A stretch of DNA of 27,021 bases from the NCBI GenBank assembly GCA_964436125.1, contig CAYTBT010000035.1, positions 1-27,021 on the forward strand, in the 5' to 3' direction. The translations under genes were made by a program, and so were the position numbers. Shown here piece by piece: positions 16,989 through 24,073 of this stretch. The notes under the pieces are model-generated. The model did no database searches and was not told where the DNA came from. It saw nothing but the letters and a program-made list of their open reading frames with translations. Source of the DNA: CAYRFF01 sp964436125. Lineage in GTDB: Bacteria; Bacteroidota; Bacteroidia; Chitinophagales; Saprospiraceae. Numbering within the stretch: the stretch's first letter is position 1; each line of letters starts with the position of its first letter.

Positions 16989-17210
16989 TTGAAACCGGTA
17001 TTTTAAGGTAGATGAGATGAGACCTTTTAAGATATGAAACCTTGTGAAGTATGCGAAAGCTCACAAGGGTTTTTAGAGAGAGGAAAAGTACGAATTAAAA
17101 GTCTGTCCTTCTTGCACACTTCCTCTGCCTTGCCTTGTTTGCACCCTTCCTCCGCCTTCCCTTTCGCACCCTATCCCCCGCCTTTCCCTTACGAAGGGAA
17201 AGGAGCTGAT
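16989..17210 (+). repeat. Cassette-end repeat, copy 2, running into the composite repeat
   Basis: TTTTAAGGTAGATGAGA, CTTGTGAAGTATGCGAAAGC and GGAAAAGTACGAATTAAAAG parallel 11360-11525. A further word, TCTTGCACACTTCCTCTGCC, is shared with 11557-11576. Composite repeat blocks follow from about 17162. Confidence 0.6.
17040..17074 (+). terminator. Intrinsic-type terminator after the effector 1 unit
   Basis: Stem CCTTGTGA (17040-17047) / TCACAAGG (17061-17068), a 13-base loop, then GTTTTT. Same position in the repeat as the terminator at 11408. Confidence 0.5.
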
Positions 17211-17270
17211 TGTGCTTTTAAGTTGTGTAGAATTATTACTGGAAGCACGAATAAAAGTCCCTCCATCTTG

Positions 17271-17365
17271 AGATGACTGAATGAAGTTTAATATAAGCGG
17301 AGCTTATATTAAACCATTGATACTAAATGTATCAATGATGAAGGAACCGTCTGCGGCGGTATTTT
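17271..17365 (+). repeat. Long-form hairpin repeat, copy C
   Basis: After framework GATGACTGAATGAAGT come a hairpin with perfect 13-base arms at 17286-17298 and 17302-17314 (loop GGA), then CATTGATAC / GTATCAATG around loop TAAAT (17315-17337), then ATGAAGGAACCG and a short GC stem. The stem sequences are unrelated to copies A, B and D, but the layout and the TAAAT loop (as in B) are kept. Confidence 0.75.
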
Positions 17366-17407
17366 GCTATGGTGCATGCCGGAAGATTGCTAGTAAATGT
17401 AATAAAT

Positions 17408-17983
17408 TAATGCACAATATTATCAACCTTCTCATCAGAAAGCACTATCTTGTCCATACTAGTTAAGTTTTCACCAAGTGGTGAAATTTTCAGGATTCTA
17501 CATAAACTGTAGAGTCCTTTATTCACTTAACTTCTAGAATTTTTTAGAGTTTAGATTCTCGGAATCTAGCTATATAAAAATGCAGATGAAGATTTTTGGC
17601 GAATCAAGGCAAAAAATGAGCCATCTAATGAGTGCTAAAGGAAACTGAATAGAGGAAGAATTAAATTATACGATGAAAAACATCTACGCTCGATTGATTT
17701 TAACGATATTCCTTACACTTGTTCTGCAAGGAATCATATTCAGCCAGGCCTGTTTCATTCAGTTATCGGATGCTACGGGCATTGAATATACGCAGGAACA
17801 ACTGGATTCACTGGAAGCTGCGGCATGTGAGCTTGTTCAGACATTGCCGACGCAATTTCAGAATGACTTTAAGGTATATGATATCGGATTTTATCGGTAT
17901 AATGCCGATATGGTAGGAGGTGTTGAAGCTGTATGGGATAGGATTATTTCTGAAATTCCTACTGAGTATTATCTTATATTTGG
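17408..17983 (+). repeat. Duplicated effector head cassette, copy 2
   Basis: Partner of 12951-13528; offset 4457 at the 5' end and 4455 from about 13014 on, because of a small indel before the first palindrome. Includes all upstream palindromes and codons 1-103 of the effector. Confidence 0.9.
17469..17568 (+). promoter_or_regulatory. Three palindromes upstream of effector 2
   Basis: Same three palindromes as upstream of effector 1, at 17469-17486, 17493-17517 and 17552-17568. The two effectors should therefore respond to the same regulator. Confidence 0.45.
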
Positions 17984-19682
17984 AAGGGCATTTAACCGTG
18001 TAAGTAAAAATACCTCTATATGGTTGGATATAAAGTTACCGATAACTGGGAATTTTAATTGTTATAATCGTATAGATTATAAATTATTAGAATCATCTAC
18101 TAAAATTAAAGTTAGAAATAATTTAGTAAGATATAATTACTTTTTAGCTGAATTAAGTGGGGTTAAGTATTTAAATACTAGACTAACAGAAATGATTGAA
18201 TGTTGTCAACTCAATTTGGAATGTTCAGAATGTCCTAATAGCAAGGATATTCAGGAATATTTTATATTGCATGGCTTTGATGAATATGATATAAAAATTC
18301 TATTAGATCAAAGAGGCAAGCCCGTTGAATTAGCGCCAATTGATAACCCAAATATCCATGACTTTGCCTTTAACGTTTTTGAAAGAGATGGACTTAAAGT
18401 TGATCCATTCAGTGAGATGGAAGAAGAATTACAAAATTTAGGATTAGAAGAATCATCTGCCGGAGTTATTACAAACAATAAAAATTTATGTTCAAATGAT
18501 GCTCCTACGACATTAAGTAAATCATCCACCTTAGATGTGATTGAATTATTTAATAGAGATTACAATATAGATGGAAAAATACTAATAATAGTATATCACT
18601 TGTGGTTAAATCCTAATGGTTCAGGTGATGATAAATTATACAAAAAATTTTTGTGGGCTAATAGAGGAACTTTAGATGAAATGGACTTTCCACTTGATCC
18701 CTCGAATATTGGCATAGACACTGAGACAGATTATAATTATGAGTTAACTGACTTGGATGAATGTACAATTAATGATAATTTATATGAAGTCAAGAAGGAT
18801 GAAAATGGTGTTTATCACGGGTATGAATTAGTAAACTGTGAATGGCAGAAAAGAGACGTAGTTGAGTTTATTGAACCAGATCCATATCCATTAAACACAA
18901 ATGATGAACAATACAATATCGGTAGTCAGATAATACCAACTAAGACAACAGAAACCAGAACGCGACTAAAAAAGGAATATTTAGGAGCATTAATAGAAGA
19001 ACAATATAGTTATTCTTCTTACTTTCCTTGTGGATTGTGTTACGAATATACTGTTGGTTCTAAAAAGGATATTTCGACTAATGAATTGATTAGACGATTT
19101 TATGGACCTTATGAAACTGGATGGAGTTATCAAGAGGAAAAAGATATTTTATTTAATTCATTTATTTATGGAAAAGGACAACCAGTTGTATGGAATGCAA
19201 ATTCCTCTATTTCGAAATATTTAAGGACAAATGAAACAGTTAGCGAAAATATAAATAGAATTCAACAGGAAATAATTGAATGGGTACGAAGTGAAGGGAA
19301 CTTGGATGGCCTTATAGCCTCTAATGTCCTAAGAGACGCCACAAATCCAAATCCTAAATTTTCTGCAGAATATTTTCTAACTACACTTAGTTTATGGCCC
19401 TTCGAGATGTTCGGAGGGATACAAGGTCGTTCAGTTAAAATTATTAAATTTAATAAAAAGCCATCGTCAACCTGTTCATCAATAAACTATGAATGTGAAT
19501 TTGTATATACTTTGTATGATAACTTCGGATTAAATGCATCTGAAGCTATTTGGTTCCCTGGAATGGCTGAACAATGGACACTTCAACATTATAGAAATAA
19601 TTATTGTTGTGATTATAAAGCATTTTCACCTGTAGTTAAGCATCAGATAGAGTTTCATCACTCATTTGAGTTTTGTAAATAA
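17673..19682 (+). CDS. Exported polymorphic effector-like protein 2, 669 aa
   Basis: Same signal peptide and first 103 residues as the protein at 13218, then a diverged version of the same head domain (LDIKLPITGNFNCY versus FDINLPTSGSFSCY) up to MIECC at about 174-178, and a LCSNDAP landmark near 272. The remainder shares nothing visible with protein 1. The last 80 residues contain FVYTLYDNFGL (FGL at 618-620), then Q-WTLQHYRN (LQH at 637-639) and 'YKAFSPVVKHQIEF'. This recalls, from memory, the DUF3289-like 'FGL...W..LQH...PF' pattern of some polymorphic-toxin C-termini, but the match is short. No T9SS domain. A small membrane protein gene follows after 9 bases. Effector role inferred. Confidence 0.7.
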   Translation: MKNIYARLILTIFLTLVLQGIIFSQACFIQLSDATGIEYTQEQLDSLEAAACELVQTLPTQFQNDFKVYDIGFYRYNADMVGGVEAVWDRIISEIPTEYYLIFGRAFNRVSKNTSIWLDIKLPITGNFNCYNRIDYKLLESSTKIKVRNNLVRYNYFLAELSGVKYLNTRLTEMIECCQLNLECSECPNSKDIQEYFILHGFDEYDIKILLDQRGKPVELAPIDNPNIHDFAFNVFERDGLKVDPFSEMEEELQNLGLEESSAGVITNNKNLCSNDAPTTLSKSSTLDVIELFNRDYNIDGKILIIVYHLWLNPNGSGDDKLYKKFLWANRGTLDEMDFPLDPSNIGIDTETDYNYELTDLDECTINDNLYEVKKDENGVYHGYELVNCEWQKRDVVEFIEPDPYPLNTNDEQYNIGSQIIPTKTTETRTRLKKEYLGALIEEQYSYSSYFPCGLCYEYTVGSKKDISTNELIRRFYGPYETGWSYQEEKDILFNSFIYGKGQPVVWNANSSISKYLRTNETVSENINRIQQEIIEWVRSEGNLDGLIASNVLRDATNPNPKFSAEYFLTTLSLWPFEMFGGIQGRSVKIIKFNKKPSSTCSSINYECEFVYTLYDNFGLNASEAIWFPGMAEQWTLQHYRNNYCCDYKAFSPVVKHQIEFHHSFEFCK

Positions 19683-19691
19683 GTTGAGATT

Positions 19692-20003
19692 ATGAAAATA
19701 AGCGAAGTGACATGGTTTGCCATATCTCTATTTATTGCTCTAAATGCAATTAATTATTTATTTCTTTATTTTATTGTTTTTTATGGTAGTATGTCTAATG
19801 CTGGATATGCCTACGCATACGTAATATATTTATATATATGGATTTTAATTACTATTTATGTTTCAGGTTTAACTTTATTAATTTATTTGTATGTAAAAGG
19901 TAAAATTATAAATAAAGAGTTGATGATATATTTATTGCTATTAATTTTAACAATTTTGTCAAATATATTTCTAGTTCCAAAACTAGTGTTGTGTACACTA
20001 TAG
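19692..20003 (+). CDS. Small membrane protein, candidate immunity protein of effector 2
   Basis: 103 residues, three to four hydrophobic segments (VTWFAISLFIALNAINYLFL, VIYLYIWILITIYVSGLTLL, LMIYLLLLILTILSNIFLV). Starts 9 bases after the effector stop in the same direction. Very AT-rich. It is unrelated by eye to the membrane protein behind effector 1, as expected if immunity follows the variable C-terminus. No recognised family. Confidence 0.6.
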   Translation: MKISEVTWFAISLFIALNAINYLFLYFIVFYGSMSNAGYAYAYVIYLYIWILITIYVSGLTLLIYLYVKGKIINKELMIYLLLLILTILSNIFLVPKLVLCTL

Positions 20004-20082
20004 ATTGATATATATGACGATCATGCTAAGGTTATTATAATCATACCATTAAATTAGTTGATAAGAAAAGGAAGACAATAAA

Positions 20083-20151
20083 GTGACACCAGAAGGTAGA
20101 GTAACATATAAGTTGGTAGATTCTAAAGGATATATAGTTAAGGTTTACTAA
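20083..20151 (+). other. Short orphan reading-frame fragment
   Basis: A 22-codon frame (VTPEGRVTYKLVDSKG and on to TAA) with no signal or start context. It may be the tail of a lost cassette gene. It is fused directly to the antitoxin stub that follows. Confidence 0.2.
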
Positions 20152-20197
20152 AAAAGTTGAGTTTTTTCTCTGGTATTTTAAGTGTTATTTCTTTCAT
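20150..20197 (-). pseudogene. Antitoxin stub (paralogue of the gene at 6769)
   Basis: From ATG at 20197 on the minus strand the first 16 residues (MKEITLKIPEKKLNFF) match the antitoxin MKEITLKIPEQKLDFF; the homology then stops. Similarity extends upstream of the start for about 20 bases before it runs into the composite repeat (GGAGCTGATTGTGC). Confidence 0.75.
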
Positions 20198-20217
20198 CTT
20201 CCCATCCCTTGGTTTAA

Positions 20218-20535
20218 TGGAGCTGATTGTGCTATTAAGTTGTGTAGAGTTATTACTAGAAGCACGATTTAAAAGTCCCTCCATTTCAAGGGAGGGATTT
20301 AGGGAGGGTGCGAAAAGACGGAGAATGAGAAGCATTGTGAGTATTGTGCGTTTAGGTTTATGTGTGGGAGATAGGACCCTATCCCCCGCCTTTCCCTCGC
20401 GAGGGAAAGGAGCTGATGGTGCTATTAAGTTGTAGAGTTATTACTGGAAGCACGATCTAAAAGTCCCTCCATTTCAAGGGAGGGATTTAGGGAGGGTCCA
20501 GAAAGGAAAGGAGCTGATTGTGCTTTTACATATTT
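20218..20535 (+). repeat. Two composite repeats fused head to tail
   Basis: The first lacks the 5' palindrome and ends with the tail TTTATGTGTGGGAGATAGGA at about 20355-20375. The second begins at once with CCCTATCCCCCGCC and carries CCCTCGCGAGGG, GGAGCTG and CCCTCC-ATTTCAAG-GGAGGG, ending in GGAGCTGATTGTGC. The antitoxin stub sits at the left edge and DUF559 at the right. Confidence 0.75.
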
Positions 20536-20561
20536 TAAGCTGTTTCGTCCTAAAAGATTGA

Positions 20562-20960
20562 CTAACTGCTTGAAGACTTGCGCTTGATTTCCTCAATTGT
20601 GTCCTTTATCTTTTCTTCCACTTGTTTCCAGTGTTCAAGGACTTCTTCATTACGAAATCTAATTACGTTATAGCCTAATGACTTTAACTTATCTTCTCTG
20701 AGGATATCGTATTCTTTCTGCTCAATTTTATCGTGTATATCACCATCAAATTCAATTACCAATCTGTATCGATGGCAATAGAAATCGGCAATGAAATATG
20801 CTTCATCCTTATTGAATTGATAATGACGAATAATAAACTGACGATTAAATTTTAAGCCTAGAAATTGCTTCCGACGTAATTTTTGCCATCCGTAAGCTTC
20901 TGCGGGAGTTGGATTTTTCCGCATCGCACGTGCTGCATGTAGGACGAATTTATAGCTCAT
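20562..20960 (-). CDS. DUF559 domain endonuclease-like protein, intact
   Basis: 132 residues from ATG at 20960, the usual size. Order: basic N-terminal helix with MRKNPTPAEAYGWQKLRRKQ, then FIADFYCHRYRLVIEFDG, whose D and E fit the Vsr/PD-(D/E)XK-like acidic positions, then DIHDKIEQKEYDILREDKL, LGYNVIRFRNEEVLEHW and a Lys-rich tail. DUF559 proteins are predicted nucleases with no settled function, and are often multicopy beside repeats. Two damaged or partial relatives are in the window (1-115, 12136-12534). Downstream, toward 20550, a short flank (TTTCGTCCTAAA) is shared with the pseudogene copy, so the mobile or duplicated unit is larger than the gene. Confidence 0.85.
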   Translation of the reverse strand: MSYKFVLHAARAMRKNPTPAEAYGWQKLRRKQFLGLKFNRQFIIRHYQFNKDEAYFIADFYCHRYRLVIEFDGDIHDKIEQKEYDILREDKLKSLGYNVIRFRNEEVLEHWKQVEEKIKDTIEEIKRKSSSS

Positions 20961-21029
20961 GGCTTGTAGATGATTTATTAATTGTAAATTTAGGGAATTG
21001 TAATTACTTTATGAAAGTAGTATCAGTGA

Positions 21030-21180
21030 GTATCAGCTCCTTCCCTTTAAGGGAAGGCGGGGGAAGGGTGCAGAAAGGAAACCTCGCAAGGTTTTTTACG
21101 CGGCGGAAATGATATTAAAATCGGCCCAACCATAAACTCATTTCTCCACTCCAGGCTTGCGTTACCATCATAAACGACAT
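21030..21180. repeat. Inverted composite-repeat half plus TA-associated flank repeat
   Basis: 21034-21076 holds CAGCTCCTTCCC and GGGAAGGCGGGGGAAGGGTG, the 5' palindrome block in reverse. 21084-21180 holds CCTCGCAAGGTTTTTT, AAATGATATTAAAATC and GTTACCATCATAAACGA, matching 6945-7040. It stands about 95 bases before the HTH/PIN pair. Confidence 0.65.
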
Positions 21181-21276
21181 AGCCGGAGAAAAATCTGAAT
21201 CAAGAGGAACTATTAATCAATCATTTTCGTTTATTTCGTATATTGTTATTGTTTCGTTTATTAAATCGTATAAGCT

Positions 21277-21729
21277 ATGAGCGAAGTTAAGCTTCATAAA
21301 CCAACAAAAGAAGAGCAAAAGACAGCCTTGGATGCCGATTCAGCCCTGGATTCTGCTTTAAGCCGGATAGAATCAGATAAAATTGAGCTTAAGTTTGCGG
21401 AAGCCGGCGATGTCATTACTTTTCCCAGACTTGCCCTTGAACTGTTATCTGACATATTACAATCTTTAAGCAAAGGTAAATCTGTCCGTATTGTTTCACT
21501 TAATGATGAGATTACAACCCAGGAAGCTGCCGATATGCTTGGATGTTCCAGGCCTCATCTGGTCAATATGCTTGAAGAAGGAGAAATACCTTATTATAAA
21601 ATAGGTAAGCACAGGAGAGTTAAAGCAGAAGATGTCCTTAAATACAAAAAGTCAATCCGTATTCAACGGAAAAAATACTTAAAGGAAATGATGGAAAAAG
21701 ATAAGGAATTAGGCTTGTATGATTCATGA
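21277..21729 (+). CDS. HTH (excisionase/MerR-like) antitoxin
   Basis: 150 residues. The C-terminal half has a helix-turn-helix of the excisionase type (EITTQEAADMLGCSRPHLVN, then EGEIPYYKIGKHRRVKAEDV). The N-terminal half is acidic and helical. This architecture is known as the antitoxin of PIN-domain toxins, where the HTH represses the operon. The end overlaps the PIN gene by 11 bases, which fits coupled translation. Confidence 0.85.
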   Translation: MSEVKLHKPTKEEQKTALDADSALDSALSRIESDKIELKFAEAGDVITFPRLALELLSDILQSLSKGKSVRIVSLNDEITTQEAADMLGCSRPHLVNMLEEGEIPYYKIGKHRRVKAEDVLKYKKSIRIQRKKYLKEMMEKDKELGLYDS

Positions 21730-22291
21730 TGTGAATATTACGGCAATACTTGATACGAATGTTATTTATCCCATAATCAAACGCGATATCTTGTTTTGGT
21801 TTGCGCATTATGAACTCTATACAGTGAAGTGGAGCAATCATATTTTTGACGAATGGAAAAATCTCATGCTTCGGAAAGGAGTTGATGAAAGAGAGGCATT
21901 TAAACGAGTGAATGTAGCCAATAAAGCATTTCCTAATGCATTAGTAAGAAACTATCACAACTTAATTAAAACTGTTAATCTTCCGGATCCCAATGACCGT
22001 CATGTTCTCGCAGCTGCAATTAAATCGCATGCGCATGTCATTGTTACTGAAAATCTAAAGGATTTTCCGGATGAAGTTTTATCAGAATATGGACTTAAAG
22101 CAATTTCTGCCGATAAATTTTTAACAAAATTGATTGAGATAGAACCTGTTATTGCTGTAGATGCTTTTAGAGATATGATCACTACCAAAAATAATCCCAG
22201 AGTAAGGGAACTTGAACTTCTAGCAATTTTAAGAAGAAATGGCTTAGTTAATTCAGCGGGTTATCTGAGTGATTTGCTTGATAAGGTTTGA
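21719..22291 (+). CDS. PIN-domain ribonuclease toxin (VapC-like)
   Basis: 190 residues. ILDTNVIYP gives the first active-site Asp (D11), 'HIFDEWKNLM' a conserved acidic helix, LPDPNDRHVLAAAI the central Asp pair, and IVTENLKDFP the last acidic position. The C-terminal 60 residues extend past the core PIN fold, as in the PIN family paired with HTH antitoxins. Family role: metal-dependent cleavage of RNA, commonly tRNA or rRNA; the actual target is unknown. No truncation. Confidence 0.88.
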   Translation: MIHDVNITAILDTNVIYPIIKRDILFWFAHYELYTVKWSNHIFDEWKNLMLRKGVDEREAFKRVNVANKAFPNALVRNYHNLIKTVNLPDPNDRHVLAAAIKSHAHVIVTENLKDFPDEVLSEYGLKAISADKFLTKLIEIEPVIAVDAFRDMITTKNNPRVRELELLAILRRNGLVNSAGYLSDLLDKV

Positions 22292-22457
22292 TTAAATAAT
22301 ATTTTTGAACAACTATTGTTAAATGTCCTTTCCTGCCACCGTTTCTCTTAAAATGAATATCTTTGATTAGGGAAGTGAATTTATTGGAAGCGATGAGGAA
22401 TTATTGGAACCAAAGTATTGTTATCACTAGTACGCTTAATAGATAAACAAGTACATT

Positions 22458-22682
22458 ATGGAATTTATAACAGCATATCCAAAAGACGAAAAACAAAAAT
22501 CACTGCTTGAAGCTCTTCTGAAAGAGATGAAGATAAGCTATGCAACTATGCAATCAGGTGATGAAGCTTTAATGACGGAAGAAGAATTTTACGCTAAGCT
22601 TGACAAATCAATCCATCAAGCTGAGGAAGGGAAAGCCAAAATACTTCCGGAAGAGAAGCAGAAAGAGTTTTTGGGATTATGA
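22458..22682 (+). CDS. DUF2683-type antitoxin paired with truncated YoeB
   Basis: 74 residues. The N-terminal 'YPKDEKQKSLLEALLKEMKI' and the ending 'AKILPEEKQKEFLGL' parallel the protein at 8946 (FLGL ending, same length and order). It overlaps the next gene by 4 bases (ATGA), the tight arrangement typical of TA operons. The antitoxin looks whole although its toxin is not. Confidence 0.8.
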   Translation: MEFITAYPKDEKQKSLLEALLKEMKISYATMQSGDEALMTEEEFYAKLDKSIHQAEEGKAKILPEEKQKEFLGL

Positions 22683-22870
22683 CATACATAATCAAATTAA
22701 CGCCTGAAGCAATTTCTGATATTCATAAGTTTAAAATATCCGGTAATAAAAAGGCATTGAAAAAAGTCGATAAACTATTAGATGAACTAAGACAACACCC
22801 TACGAGAGGTACAGGAAAGCCTGAAAGATTAAAACATGTACGTTTACATTTTACTTCCCATAGGATTTAA
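22679..22870 (+). pseudogene. YoeB-family toxin, C-terminally truncated
   Basis: 63 residues. Residues 1-52 are canonical YoeB (MTYIIKLTPEAISDIHKFK, KKVDKLLDELRQHP, GTGKPERLKH), but after LKH the expected GLWSRRI...HRLVYRV...HY segment, which carries the catalytic residues, is replaced by 11 unrelated residues and a stop. The partial gene at 26896-27021 shows what is missing. No YoeB tail was found in any frame up to 22990. The likely result is no toxicity. Confidence 0.8.
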
Positions 22871-22950
22871 TGGTATTCTTATTTCATGTCAATATGTTAA
22901 TATAATGTTAATGTAGTAGTAACTAAATAATGTATTATAAAATAATGTAT

Positions 22951-22958
22951 TATATTTG
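22951..22958 (+). promoter_or_regulatory. Bacteroidota -7 box for the lipoprotein gene
   Basis: TATATTTG matches TAnnTTTG exactly, 32 bases before the ATG at 22991. The region is so AT-rich that a -33 element cannot be picked out. Confidence 0.5.
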
Positions 22959-22990
22959 GAAAGATTTTTCTGAAAAAAATATTTATTAAA

Positions 22991-23677
22991 ATGAAGAAAT
23001 ATTATTTTTTTTTACTTATATCTGCCACAGTAGGAATTATATCATGTCATAAAAATTTACCTCTAGATATTAATAACACAAAAACTAATGTATCGAAAAC
23101 TCACGTTAATAGCGTAGATTTAAGAAGTAATGATCTCCATCAGATAGCCGAGGATTCAGTTTTTTTAAGATATATGATAAATGGATTAAATTTGGTTTAT
23201 GATATTGATTCTAATAATTTAATAAGAGTCAATGAATTATTAGATAAAGATAGTCTTTCTGATAGCGAGCTTAATGAATTGGCAGAGTTAATGAACTTTG
23301 CAAATTGGGATGAGGCTATAAGTTTTGTTCAATCGCAGGAAAGTAAAATTGAAATTTTAGATTCACTATACGGATTTTTGAGTTTAACTGATCAAGAAAT
23401 AGATTCTATTGTAAGCTACTCCTTTCCATATATTAATAGGGATGGACCAGATCTCAGAATGAGTTGTTTAGGGGTCTGCAAGAATTTAAAAACAGATTGC
23501 TTAGCTAAGGCTGCCGCAATGTATATAATATTGAATGTAGGTTGTGTCACAGCAGATTTAACCGTATGGGGAGGTATATTATGTCATTTTGCTGTAGCTG
23601 CTTATACTTCTGCTTCAAATAATGAATGCATTAATAAATATAAGCAGTGTGTAGCTAAATGCGGTGGCGATAACTAG
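22991..23677 (+). CDS. Cysteine-rich lipoprotein, possible secreted toxin precursor
   Basis: 228 residues. The signal peptide ends in lipobox IISC with Cys19, so it is predicted to be a lipoprotein (MKKYYFFLLISATVGIISC). Residues about 45-150 are acidic, helical and Cys-free. The last 75 residues carry eight Cys (SCLGVCKNLKTDC, NVGC, ILCHF, NNEC, YKQCVAKC) around two hydrophobic Gly/Ala stretches (AAAMYIILNVG, WGGILCHFAVAAYTSA). This resembles, in style only, Cys-rich bacteriocin-like C-terminal domains; I do not recognise the family. It is followed after 8 bases by a small membrane protein that could give immunity. It is equally possible that it is a simple surface lipoprotein. Confidence 0.55.
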   Translation: MKKYYFFLLISATVGIISCHKNLPLDINNTKTNVSKTHVNSVDLRSNDLHQIAEDSVFLRYMINGLNLVYDIDSNNLIRVNELLDKDSLSDSELNELAELMNFANWDEAISFVQSQESKIEILDSLYGFLSLTDQEIDSIVSYSFPYINRDGPDLRMSCLGVCKNLKTDCLAKAAAMYIILNVGCVTADLTVWGGILCHFAVAAYTSASNNECINKYKQCVAKCGGDN

Positions 23678-23685
23678 GGATAATC

Positions 23686-23934
23686 ATGAGAAAATTAAGC
23701 CGAAAAGAATGCATTCAAATTGGAGTTCTACCAATAATGGTATATGTACTTTTAAAAGATTTCCTGGAAGAGTATAATATATTAAATTATATTATCATGG
23801 CAGGACTTATGGTCAATGTGCTTACCATGATGTACTTGGCTAATAGGATAAAGAAATATAAAAGAATTAAATTGCTTATCGCAGGAGCTTTTATCTTCGT
23901 AGGATTAATATATTATACTTATATTATTTTGTAA
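23686..23934 (+). CDS. Small membrane protein behind the Cys-rich lipoprotein
   Basis: 82 residues with three hydrophobic segments (CIQIGVLPIMVYVLL, LNYIIMAGLMVNVLTMMYLA, LLIAGAFIFVGLIYYTYIIL) and basic connecting loops. It starts 8 bases after the lipoprotein stop, same direction, probably one operon. The size and topology fit an immunity protein, but no family is recognised. Confidence 0.55.
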   Translation: MRKLSRKECIQIGVLPIMVYVLLKDFLEEYNILNYIIMAGLMVNVLTMMYLANRIKKYKRIKLLIAGAFIFVGLIYYTYIIL

Positions 23935-24073
23935 CTAGATTCAAAGTTTTAAATCAATCTTACTAACTTCAACTCTTCCATAATTTAGATGGTGCTTTAT
24001 ATAACCACCTATCATTATCTGGTTCTTTTACAATACGCAATAAAACTTTCAGCTTGATTAACCTTTCAAAATA

